NCBI GenBank assembly: GCA_900541835.1 | Contig: UQLL01000036.1 | Location: 1-14,986, forward strand | Origin: an uncultured Porphyromonadaceae bacterium | GTDB lineage: Bacteria > Bacteroidota > Bacteroidia > Bacteroidales > Muribaculaceae | Direction of reading: 5' to 3' | Length of the DNA stretch: 14,986 nt | Part shown: positions 7,178 through 14,800 of the stretch, one piece after another | How the letters are laid out: every line of letters starts with the position of its first letter | Position numbering within the stretch: the first letter of the stretch is position 1 | The notes under the pieces: generated by a model | Told to the model about the DNA's origin: nothing | Database searches by the model: none | Seen by the model: only the letters and a program-made list of their open reading frames with translations | Made by a program: the position numbers and the translations under genes

Positions 7178-7882
7178 ATGAAAAAAGAATTGGCTGCATG
7201 GGCCATATCGATAGCCATGCTGGGCGCATTCTGCGCATGCTCGAGCGACAACGACGAGCAACCCACGCCTCCGGCTCCGCCCACAGAGCTGGAACCAAAC
7301 GAGATTCCCGGAATCGAATCCGCACCCACCAAGTTCACAGGCTTCGAGAACATCAACCACGACACAATCCCGTTCTCGTGGATGGGCATGCACGACCTCT
7401 ACGCACCTGTCATCAACATCTGCGAAGAAAGGGAAGAAGGCAAGGCCTACTATACCGAAAAGTACGATTCGGAAATATATTTCGAGCATGACGGCAAGGA
7501 ATACAGACTCGGCGACAAGCTCCCGGATACTCAATACGACGTACCCATCGGCCACACGGTGAAAACCATGGCTTCAGGGCCTGAGTCCATCCAGGGCATA
7601 ACACTCGGCACCTTCGATTTCCACAAGGACGATGTCTACGTGCTGCACTGGCCGGCCAAGAACCTGAAAGTCTACCTGAAGATTTACACCGAGCTGAAGT
7701 ACATCCGGCTGTCCGACGGCTCACCCTGGGAGGGCGACAACTACTATGACCCCGACGGAGCGTTCGTGTTCCACTACGGCCTGTACGTCAACGGTGAGGG
7801 CCATCAGCAGCTCTGGCTAAAGGTCGGCACCGACGGCAAAGTGAAGCTCTACCACCATCCCAACGAGTGGCTTGGGAAATAA
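7178..7882 (+). CDS. Uncharacterised lipoprotein, possible partner or inhibitor of the C10 protease
   Basis: A 234-aa precursor with a short basic N-terminus, a hydrophobic core and a Cys-Ala-Cys end (lipidation probably at Cys21). An acidic CSSDNDEQ segment after the Cys resembles Bacteroidetes surface-lipoprotein export signals. A Pro-rich linker follows (about 28-45), then a globular region rich in Tyr, Trp, His and Asp with alternating strand-like segments. I recognise no family. It lies 57 nt downstream of the C10 protease with no terminator between, so co-expression is likely. Small lipoprotein inhibitors accompany some C10 proteases in Bacteroides, but those are shorter and no similarity can be shown here. 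Codon use is less GC-rich than in the flanking blocks (45% in 7441-7500). The ATG at 7178 is chosen over the codon at 7136 because it begins the signal peptide. Confidence 0.75.
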   Translation: MKKELAAWAISIAMLGAFCACSSDNDEQPTPPAPPTELEPNEIPGIESAPTKFTGFENINHDTIPFSWMGMHDLYAPVINICEEREEGKAYYTEKYDSEIYFEHDGKEYRLGDKLPDTQYDVPIGHTVKTMASGPESIQGITLGTFDFHKDDVYVLHWPAKNLKVYLKIYTELKYIRLSDGSPWEGDNYYDPDGAFVFHYGLYVNGEGHQQLWLKVGTDGKVKLYHHPNEWLGK

Positions 7883-7946
7883 GACCCACGTCCGCTTTGT
7901 CACAGCCGACGGCCACGGGCGGTTCAGCGGATAGAAATAATCGTAA

Positions 7947-8259
7947 AACAGGTGCCAGCATTACGTGGACATGCTCAAGGGCGACCTCATAACTGGACTG
8001 ATCTACCGCAACCTCGCGCAGGCTTACTCACACCTGCAGGCCTCGGCGCTCATGGGCGACTCCATCTCCCGAAAAGAGAAAAAGGTGCTGATCCTGGCAC
8101 GCGACCTCGAACGCCGGGAGGAGAAGAAGGCCCGGCAGCTGTATACGCGCCGCCATCACCAACCGCGGCATCCGGGCCGTCGACACCGCCAAGTACCGCC
8201 TTCACAAGAAGCTCGGCTGCGAGGAGTCCACGTACATGTACCTGCAGAAGTTCCTGTAA
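7947..8259 (+). pseudogene. Frameshifted remnant of a TPR/LuxR-like transcription regulator
   Basis: The 467-nt gap between the lipoprotein and the inverted repeat holds a broken coding sequence. One frame, open from 7947, gives a TPR- or helix-like segment (LIYRNLAQAYSHLQAS) and then SRKEKKVLILARDLERREEK up to about 8145. The reading then shifts to another frame, which gives AVDTAKYRLHKKLGCEES and STYMYLQKFL, ending at TAA 8257-8259. That last part resembles the C-terminal recognition helix of Bacteroidetes LuxR/GerE-type regulators (pattern VxxxRYRLRKKLG...FL). No start codon with a credible N-terminus exists, since in-frame stops lie just upstream at 7944-7946. It is probably the 3' end of a decayed gene. 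The alternative, a small unrelated orphan ORF (from GTG 7965), is less convincing. Confidence 0.5.
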
Positions 8260-8291
8260 GTTCAGTTCCCTCCCGACAACAATGACAAGGG

Positions 8292-8347
8292 ATGAGCAAT
8301 CAGGCGACGCCTCGGAACGGGGCGACGCCTGACTGCTGCTTGCTCAT
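8292..8347. terminator. Inverted repeat between convergent genes, probable bidirectional terminator
   Basis: ATGAGCAATCAGGCG (8292-8306) pairs with CGCCTGA (8326-8332) and TTGCTCAT (8340-8347), with a 7-nt bulge on the right arm. This 15-bp interrupted stem lies between the rightward remnant and the stop of the leftward surface-protein gene (8350). The 10-mer GGCGACGCCT is also repeated directly at 8303-8312 and 8321-8330. No long T-run follows on either side. Confidence 0.5.
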
Positions 8348-8349
8348 AC

Positions 8350-10572
8350 CTAATTGACCCGGACCTTATAGGCGCGGTCGGCGACGCGCACCAGGTATAC
8401 ACCCCGGGCGAGGGGCAGCAGCGTCTCTCCTGCTCCGAGGGTACGGGCCAGGATCTGCACGCCCTGCAGGGAAAAGACGCTCACGGCGCCCCCCTCCGGC
8501 AGACGCACCCGTATTCCGCCGGCCGTCGGGACGACGCCGGCCTGTGCCTGCGCCTCCAGCACGCTCACGCCGCTTGAGGTATCGACGGCCACCGGGGCCG
8601 ACTCGCCATGGCCGTACACGGCCGTGACCTTGCAGACGGTGCCGCCGTCGGCGGGCCGCAGGCCCTCGTAGCGGCATTCCGCCACAGGCTCGGGAGTGAG
8701 CAGGCGGTCGCCGCAGTAGACGTTGTAGCCCAGCAGGCGGGCCTCCCGGTCCAGCGGCAGGTAGCGTATGTTGTCGACCATCAGCAGCGGACAGTCGGCG
8801 GAGTTGTTGCGGGCGTGCACGGCGCGGACGGCGAAGTGGCGCGTGCCCTCCGGCACGTCGAACGAGAGTGTCTGCCAGTCATTGCTGTAGCGTATGCTGT
8901 CGAGGCGCACGAAGTCGGCGATGGCGGATGTGCCCTTGGAGTACCACACCTCGAAAGAGAGGCTATACTTGAAGAAAGCCTTGAAGTCGGCGCAGACGCG
9001 CTGGGCGCAGCCGGCAAGCTCGGGCGAGACGAGCCAGTCGTCCACCCCGGCCGAGCTGCTGTTGTTGAGGCTGGCGGCGAAACGGGTGCCGTTGCAGTCG
9101 GCGCTGCCTATGTAGTAGGAATTGTAGAGGGTTTGGTCGAACACGAAGAAGCCCACGGTGTCGCCCGACACTGGCAGGCGTATGCCGTCGTGCGTGAAAG
9201 TGGCGTTGGGCACGGTGTCGTGCGAGACGCTGGCCCACGAGCCCATGGCGGTGCCCCACGCGGCGTCCTCCTCGAAGTCCTTGATGGTCGGGAGGCCGGG
9301 TATGCGGCTCGTGTCCGGAGCCTGCCAGGTCAGCTTGATGCGCGACTTCGACCAGGACTCGAGGTTGCCTACGGCGGGCAGGGCCGACGGCAGCACGGCC
9401 GAGACGACGGCCGGGGTAGTGCACGTCCGGCCGTCGTCGGCAGTGACGCGCACACTGTATTCGAGGCGGGTGTCGGGAGAGTCGGGCGGCAGGACGTCGC
9501 GCAGCGGCACTGTCACTGCCGAAAGCGGGGCGAGGCCCTCGGAGCGGACGGTGGCCGCCACGGCGCCGTTGCGCAGCAGCTCCACGGTCAGTGGAGCCGA
9601 CGCCGACACGCCACGGTTCATGACCCTGACGGGAATGTCGCATGGGCTTCCAAGGCGCCGCTCGCTGGGAACCGACGGCAGCCCGGCCGACAGGAAGGCG
9701 TCACCCTCGGCGATGCGTATGGCGTCGACCAGCAGCGAGGACGCGTGGCGGCTCTCGGCACGCACCTCCACCTGCACCAGGCCGTCGCGGAAGGGCGCCA
9801 GGCGCGTTCCCACGGGATGCCAGCCGGGACCCGGCAGCGACCCCAGGTTCAGCGAGTCGAGCAGTGTCTCCTCACCACCCCTGATGGCGAAGAAACGGAT
9901 GGACACGTCCTCCGGGTAGTTATGACGGTACACGCACATGGTGAACACGGGGTCCGTCGTGCCCGACAGGTCGATGTAGTTGGACAGGATGGTGGCTTTG
10001 GCCGTGGAGTTGCCCGTCATTACCATGGCGCGGGAGTAGCCGCCGTCGCCGTCGGCGTCGGGGGTGGCGGGCAGCGTGGCCGCGGTGGCCATGGTCCATT
10101 GCATGGGGCCGCTGACGGCCTGGTAGAATGGCAGCGACATCTTGCCGTCGGCAAAGGATTCGACCACTGGCAGGCGGAAGGGCTCGCCCAGGAAGATGCG
10201 GCGCCCGGTGGCGGCAGCGGATAGCCCCCCTTCGTTGCGGGCGTACACCTGCACGGCGAAGTGGCCCGTGCGCCCGGCGTAGTCCCACGTCAGCACGGTG
10301 TCGCGGCAGTTCGACACCAGCGTGTCCACGGTGCGGTTGATGTAGTCGCGGAGCACCACGCTGTAGGTGAGCGTGGCGGGGTCGAGCGCCTGCCCCTTGG
10401 CGTCCTTGACCGGCGCCACCCAGGAGGCGACGAACTTCTTGGTGGGCACCAGCTCGGTGACGGTCACCGGCTTGGGGGCGGCAGGCTTGTTGACGGCGCC
10501 CGACACACACGGGACGCCAAGCAGGGTGCAGAGCAGCGCCGGCCAGAGCCGGCGGAAGGTTGATTTTGCCAT
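8350..10572 (-). CDS. Secreted FN3/jelly-roll protein with T9SS-like C-terminal sorting domain
   Basis: A 740-aa protein with a Sec signal peptide (residues 1-26, ending near VSGA). An FN3-like domain follows (about 28-130). Next is a jelly-roll/choice-of-anchor-like domain (about 138-288, with IDLSGTTDPVFTMCVYRH) and a CARDB-like beta domain (about 300-395). A second FN3 begins (SRIKLTWQAPD, about 412-425) and appears interrupted by a cleaved-adhesin/choice-of-anchor-J-like module (about 427-608, with DDWLVSPELAG and LLMVDNIRYLPL). The FN3 then resumes at LLGYNVYCGDRL. The end (about 670-740) resembles a type A T9SS sorting domain, with VSVFSLQG, RGVYLVRVADRAYKVRVN. It is probably exported by T9SS and bound to the cell surface, where it may bind ligand; no enzyme motif is seen. 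It follows the crp gene with its own -7 element. Confidence 0.8.
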   Translation of the reverse strand: MAKSTFRRLWPALLCTLLGVPCVSGAVNKPAAPKPVTVTELVPTKKFVASWVAPVKDAKGQALDPATLTYSVVLRDYINRTVDTLVSNCRDTVLTWDYAGRTGHFAVQVYARNEGGLSAAATGRRIFLGEPFRLPVVESFADGKMSLPFYQAVSGPMQWTMATAATLPATPDADGDGGYSRAMVMTGNSTAKATILSNYIDLSGTTDPVFTMCVYRHNYPEDVSIRFFAIRGGEETLLDSLNLGSLPGPGWHPVGTRLAPFRDGLVQVEVRAESRHASSLLVDAIRIAEGDAFLSAGLPSVPSERRLGSPCDIPVRVMNRGVSASAPLTVELLRNGAVAATVRSEGLAPLSAVTVPLRDVLPPDSPDTRLEYSVRVTADDGRTCTTPAVVSAVLPSALPAVGNLESWSKSRIKLTWQAPDTSRIPGLPTIKDFEEDAAWGTAMGSWASVSHDTVPNATFTHDGIRLPVSGDTVGFFVFDQTLYNSYYIGSADCNGTRFAASLNNSSSAGVDDWLVSPELAGCAQRVCADFKAFFKYSLSFEVWYSKGTSAIADFVRLDSIRYSNDWQTLSFDVPEGTRHFAVRAVHARNNSADCPLLMVDNIRYLPLDREARLLGYNVYCGDRLLTPEPVAECRYEGLRPADGGTVCKVTAVYGHGESAPVAVDTSSGVSVLEAQAQAGVVPTAGGIRVRLPEGGAVSVFSLQGVQILARTLGAGETLLPLARGVYLVRVADRAYKVRVN

Positions 10573-10597
10573 ACGCGGAAGTGTTGGTTTCGTATCG

Positions 10598-10605
10598 CAA
10601 AATTA
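10598..10605 (-). promoter_or_regulatory. -7 promoter element of the secreted FN3 protein gene
   Basis: On the minus strand this reads TAATTTTG, an exact match to TAnnTTTG. It is 25 nt upstream of the ATG at 10572, in the 65-nt gap after the crp stop. It suggests transcription independent of the upstream operon. No clear -33 TTTG is found. Confidence 0.55.
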
Positions 10606-10637
10606 CAGTCGCTCCTCTCCTTTCCGCTTAATGTATG

Positions 10638-11255
10638 TTAATTTTTGCGTCGTCGTATCAAGGAGAGATGCTGCGGGGTGATGCCCAGGTAGGAGGCGAT
10701 GATCTTCAGCGGCACCTTCTGCAGGATCTCGATGCGGTTCTCCACCAGGGCCTTGTATCGGGCGGCGGCGTCACCCATCAGGGTGGCCCGCTTGAGCTCC
10801 AGGAAGTAGTGGGCGTCGTACGACATCATGAGCTGCCAGCGGGTGAACTCCGGGTATCGGTCCATCAGGGCGTCGAAGCGTGCGCGTGGCACCTGCAGCA
10901 CGGTGCACTCGCAGCATGCCTCTATGGTGTCCAGGCTCGGCTTGCCGGCGTAGTAGCAGTGATAGTCGAGCAGCTGCGTGCCCCGGCAGGCGAAGGAGGT
11001 GGTCTGCTCCACGTCCGCGTTCCAGTGCCAGTTGCGCGTGATGCCGTCGACCAGTATGTAGAAGCTGTCGTCCGTCTCCCCCTCGGCGATGAGGGGCGTG
11101 AATGGCGCGAGGCGCAGCAGGGAGCCGGCATCGATGAGGGCGTCCATGATCTCGACAGGAGGCGGGGAGGTGTGCAGGGCCTCCTCCACTATGAGGCGCC
11201 GGATGAGCTGACGCGTGGCGTCGTCGACGGGAATGCGTGTGGGCGGTATCTTCAT
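10638..11255 (-). CDS. Crp/Fnr-family transcription regulator
   Basis: A 205-aa cytoplasmic regulator. Residues about 35-135 form a cyclic-nucleotide-binding-like beta roll (PLIAEGETDDSFYILVDG). Residues about 160-205 form a winged-helix end with KIIASYLGITPQHLSLIRRR, the usual end of Bacteroidetes Crp-like proteins. The phosphate-binding RS motif of cAMP-binding CRP is not visible, and there is no Fnr-type Cys cluster at the N-terminus. Cys113, Cys114 and Cys116 (ACCEC) fall inside the beta roll. The ligand is therefore unknown. The start lies 4 nt after the stop of the coiled-coil gene, so it belongs to the operon with that gene and the receiver/ATP-grasp protein. The downstream surface-protein gene, or the operon itself, is a natural candidate target, but no operator was identified. 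Confidence 0.88.
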   Translation of the reverse strand: MKIPPTRIPVDDATRQLIRRLIVEEALHTSPPPVEIMDALIDAGSLLRLAPFTPLIAEGETDDSFYILVDGITRNWHWNADVEQTTSFACRGTQLLDYHCYYAGKPSLDTIEACCECTVLQVPRARFDALMDRYPEFTRWQLMMSYDAHYFLELKRATLMGDAAARYKALVENRIEILQKVPLKIIASYLGITPQHLSLIRRRKN

Positions 11256-11259
11256 AGGC

Positions 11260-11817
11260 TTATTCGGGCAGGGGCATCAGCCAGTCGCACGGACCTGGGT
11301 CGGGGGAGCTGGGAGTTGAGGACGATTGTGAGCGGCAACTATCAGCTCTCAACTCTGCACTTTCAACTTCAGGCTGCATGTCGATGAAGGGGGCGTCGGG
11401 GTCGAGGGCGGAGTAGAGGCGGAGGCGGTCGCGGCTCTCCGCCAGGGCGTGGCGCAGGTGCGCGAGACGACGCTCGTAGCTGGCGCGCATCGCCTCCACC
11501 TTGCTCAGCTCCCTGGAAATCTCGGCCACTGCCTGGCGGGTCTCGGCGCGTTCGGCGGCCAGGGTGGCGCGGAGGGCATCGGCCTCGGCGGCGCGGCGCA
11601 GGCAGTCGGCCTGCGCCTGTTCCACCTGCTCCAGGCGCTCGCGGTAGAGCGCGGCCTGGCGCTCCGCCTCTTCGCGCCCGCGGCACGAGGCGGTCAGCTC
11701 CCCGTCGAGCGCCGCCTTCTCAGCCTCCAGGCCGGCGATGCGGGCCGTCTGCTCTTCGGCCCGGGCAATGGCCTGCACGGCCCGGCGAGGATGGAAGATA
11801 GGGTAGAGAATGTTCAT
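11260..11817 (-). CDS. Small coiled-coil protein coupled to the receiver/ATP-grasp protein
   Basis: A 185-aa protein. After a short hydrophobic start (MNILYPIFHP), residues about 12-140 are a continuous Ala/Glu/Arg/Leu-rich heptad pattern predicted to be a long coiled coil. A conserved-looking PDAPFIDMQPE segment follows, then a Ser/Pro-rich tail. It has no signal peptide and is probably cytoplasmic, acting as a scaffold or partner. The ATG (11815-11817) overlaps the stop of the upstream gene as ATGA, so translation is likely coupled and the two proteins may work in fixed ratio. The frame extends to 11904, but the ATGA overlap settles the start. The last ~30 residues are encoded by inverted CAACT-rich repeat DNA, so the tail may be a recent addition. 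No named family is recognised. Confidence 0.75.
   Translation of the reverse strand: MNILYPIFHPRRAVQAIARAEEQTARIAGLEAEKAALDGELTASCRGREEAERQAALYRERLEQVEQAQADCLRRAAEADALRATLAAERAETRQAVAEISRELSKVEAMRASYERRLAHLRHALAESRDRLRLYSALDPDAPFIDMQPEVESAELRADSCRSQSSSTPSSPDPGPCDWLMPLPE
11313..11370. repeat. CAACT-type short repeats and inverted repeat inside the coiled-coil gene 3' end
   Basis: GAGTTGAG (11313-11320) is the exact inverse of CTCAACTC (11348-11355). A further TTTCAACTTC copy lies at 11361-11370. The segment has lower GC than its surroundings and encodes the Ser-rich tail of the coiled-coil protein. It resembles short CAACTYT-type repeats that I associate with Bacteroidales intergenic DNA, an association I cannot verify here. 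Confidence 0.4.
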
Positions 11818-14800
11818 TGCCGGGAGAGCGAGAGGCCGGGGCGCAGCACCACGCCGGTGGACTTGCGGCCGTTGATGGCTATGGTCAGGGGCTCGGCAAA
11901 ACACACCGCCCGCAGCGTCTCGGACTCGTAGACGGCCGGAGCGGCATCAAGCAGCGCCTGGTCGATGAAGCCCTCGCCGCGTCCGGCGTCGACGGTGAAG
12001 TAGCCCACCCCGTAGCTGGTGAGGTTCTGGAAGAAGTGGGTGCCCTGCGACGGCTCGATGCGGTAGCCGGGCAGCGCCGTCTCCACAATCAGCCGCGCCG
12101 AGGCGATCTGCGGCCACCGCACGGGGATGCCCAGGGCCGGGTCGGAGCTTCCCCACCGCCCGGGACCGATGAGGATGTACGGCTGACCCTGCCGGGTCAG
12201 CTGCTTGTTCAGCGCGTCGATCTCGGAGGCCGTCTCGGGGTTGCGGAGGGAGTCAAAGCTCTCGGGGCGGACGTACACCACGGTGCGGACGCCGTCCGTC
12301 AGGCCGTGCCCCAGGGCGGTGCCGGATCGCACGAGCAGGTCGCTGTCGGGAAGCTGCGCCCAAGAGTCGTCGAGCATCTCCTTGACGTCCACGATGGGGC
12401 GGATCTGGAGCCAGAATAGGTCGCCCTTGTGCGGCTCGGACATCGCCTGGGGACTGACCATGGCGGCGAACTCGATCTCCACCGGCCGCCCCATCGCCTT
12501 CTGGCCCATGGAGAGCATGAAGCGCACACACTCGGCCAGCGGGAAAACGTCGTGCCGCAGGATGTTGGCGAAAGTCACGACCTTGCGGCCCGGCCCGACA
12601 TCAGTGTCGCGCAGGATGTGGTCGTTGGCGTCGTAGGTGCTCAGGGTGAAGCGCAGCGCGCCCGTGCGGGCCGCCTCCGCCACCGGTATCGAACAAATGT
12701 TGAAACCGTCGTCGGTCGAAAGCGTGTCGGGCCGGTCGGACGTGTCCCGCAAGTCCGGCTTGTCCGACCTGCCCACGGGGAGGACGTCGAGGCACGTCTG
12801 GGTGTCGCGCAGCGCCGTCTGTAGGGTGGAGGTCTGGATTGCGGCCGCCGGGTGCGCCGGCGAGAAACGCAGGGCGCGGCCGCCGTCGACGATGTACTTG
12901 CCCAGGCCCACGGCCACCTCGGCCACACCCTCCTCGGCCTTCTCGGCCCCCACGGGATAGTAGTTGAGCGAACGGCCGACGCCCGACAGCGTGGGGTAGT
13001 AGAGGCCCTCGTGCGTGGCGCCGACCACCTCCTGCAGGATGACGGCCATCTTCTCCTGGTCTATGAGGTTGCGGGTGGCGTTCATGTAGGCCTTGCTGTC
13101 GGCGAAGAAGACGGAGGCGTACACGCCCTTGATGGCCTCCTCCACCAGCCGCAGGGTCCGCTCCGGGTCCGGGCAGCGGGGCACCATGTAGGTGGAGTAG
13201 ACGCCGGCGAAGGGCTGGTAGTGGGAGTCCTCGAGCAGCGACGACGACCGCACGGCCAGTGGCCGCTCCATCACCCGCAGCAGCGCCCGCAGGTCGTCAG
13301 CCACCTCGCGCGGCAGCTCGGCGCGGAGGAAGGCGTCGAGGATTTCCCGGTCGGAAGCGTCGCTGAGAGCCGTCGGGTAGAGGTCGTTGAGCTCCATGAA
13401 GTCGTCGAAGACGTCGGTGCAGAGCACCACCGTGCGCGGTATGGAGATGGTGGCGCCGGCGGGAAACCTGTCCTCGGGGATGCGCTTGAGGCACGAGTCG
13501 ATGAAGGCCAGGCCGCGCCCCTTGCCCCCCATGGAGCCCTGGCCGATGCGCGCGAAGTTGGAATAGCGGTCGAAGCGGTCGCGCCGGTAGATGGCCACCA
13601 CGCCACGGTTCTTCATGCGGCGGTAAGCCACGATGGCGTCGAAGACCAGCCGCCGCACCGCCGGCGCCTCCCCCAGCTCCGTGAAGTGGCGCTTCTCTAT
13701 GGCATCTGCTATCGGGAAGAGGGCGCGGGAGTTGAGCCAGCGGCTCACGGCGTTGGTGGAGCAGAGCGTGAACAGCGCCCGGTCAGGGATGTCGAAGATA
13801 CTCTTCTGCAGCTCCGCCAGGTTGCGTATGCGCATCAGCTCCAGGCCCGTGTCCGGGTCGTAGACCACGAAGTCGCCGAAGCCGAAGTTGCGACGCACTG
13901 CCGCCCGCAGGTCCTGCGGCATCGTCTTGCTCTCCTTGTCGATGAACATCGCCCCCAGGCGCATGGCCCGCGCGCGGTTGGCCTGCTCGGTGCTCGCGAT
14001 GATGACAGGCATGTACGGGTCCGCGGCGTGGATCTCCTCCGTCAGCCGCAGCCCGGCGTCGGGCGCCAGGCGTCCGTCGCGCGGATAGCGCACGTCGGTG
14101 ACCACGCCCAGCATATGGCCTCTGAAACGCCGCAGCAGCGCCTGCGCCGAATTGTAGTCGCGGCAGAAGAGCACCTTGGCACGGCCACGCATACGCAGCA
14201 TCCGCTCGTGGTCGTTGAGCGCCTCCTCGCTGAAGTTGCGGCTCTGCGTGAGCAGGAAGCGGTAGAGCTGTGGCAGCATTGCCGAATAGAAGCGGGTGGT
14301 GTCCTCCACCACCATGATGCACTTCACACCCACGCGCAGGATGTCATTGTCGGCGTTCATGCGGTCCTCGATGAGCTTGATGATGGCCAGGATGAGGTCC
14401 ACGTTGCCGAGCCAGGAAAAGACGAAGTCCACGCACGACAGATCCTCGTTGGCCAGGCGGCGCGACACCTGCCGGGCGAACGGCAGCAGCAGCACCGTCG
14501 GGATGCCGGGATGCGCGTGCCGCAGCGAGGCAATCTCCTGGAGCGTGGCGCCAATCTCCACCCCCGGCATGACGATCACCAAGTCCGGCCGCAAGTATCG
14601 CATCCGCTCACGGGCGCGGGCAAAATCCCCCACCTTGATGAAGCGGGGCGGCGAGGAGAGATTGAGGTCGGTGTATTCGCGGTGTATGGCGTCCTCCACG
14701 CGCCCATCCTCCTCGAGCATGAAAGTGTCGTAGGGCGATGCGATGAGCAGCACGTTGTGGACGCGCCGCTGCATGAGATTCTGGAACGCCGTCTCGCGCA

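Noticed and set aside
8608..10224. Long plus-strand open frame (538 codons) opposite the surface-protein gene
   Set aside because: It is a GC-driven shadow frame rich in Gly, Ala, Val and Arg, with no domain. The minus strand encodes a coherent secreted protein with a signal peptide and sorting domain.
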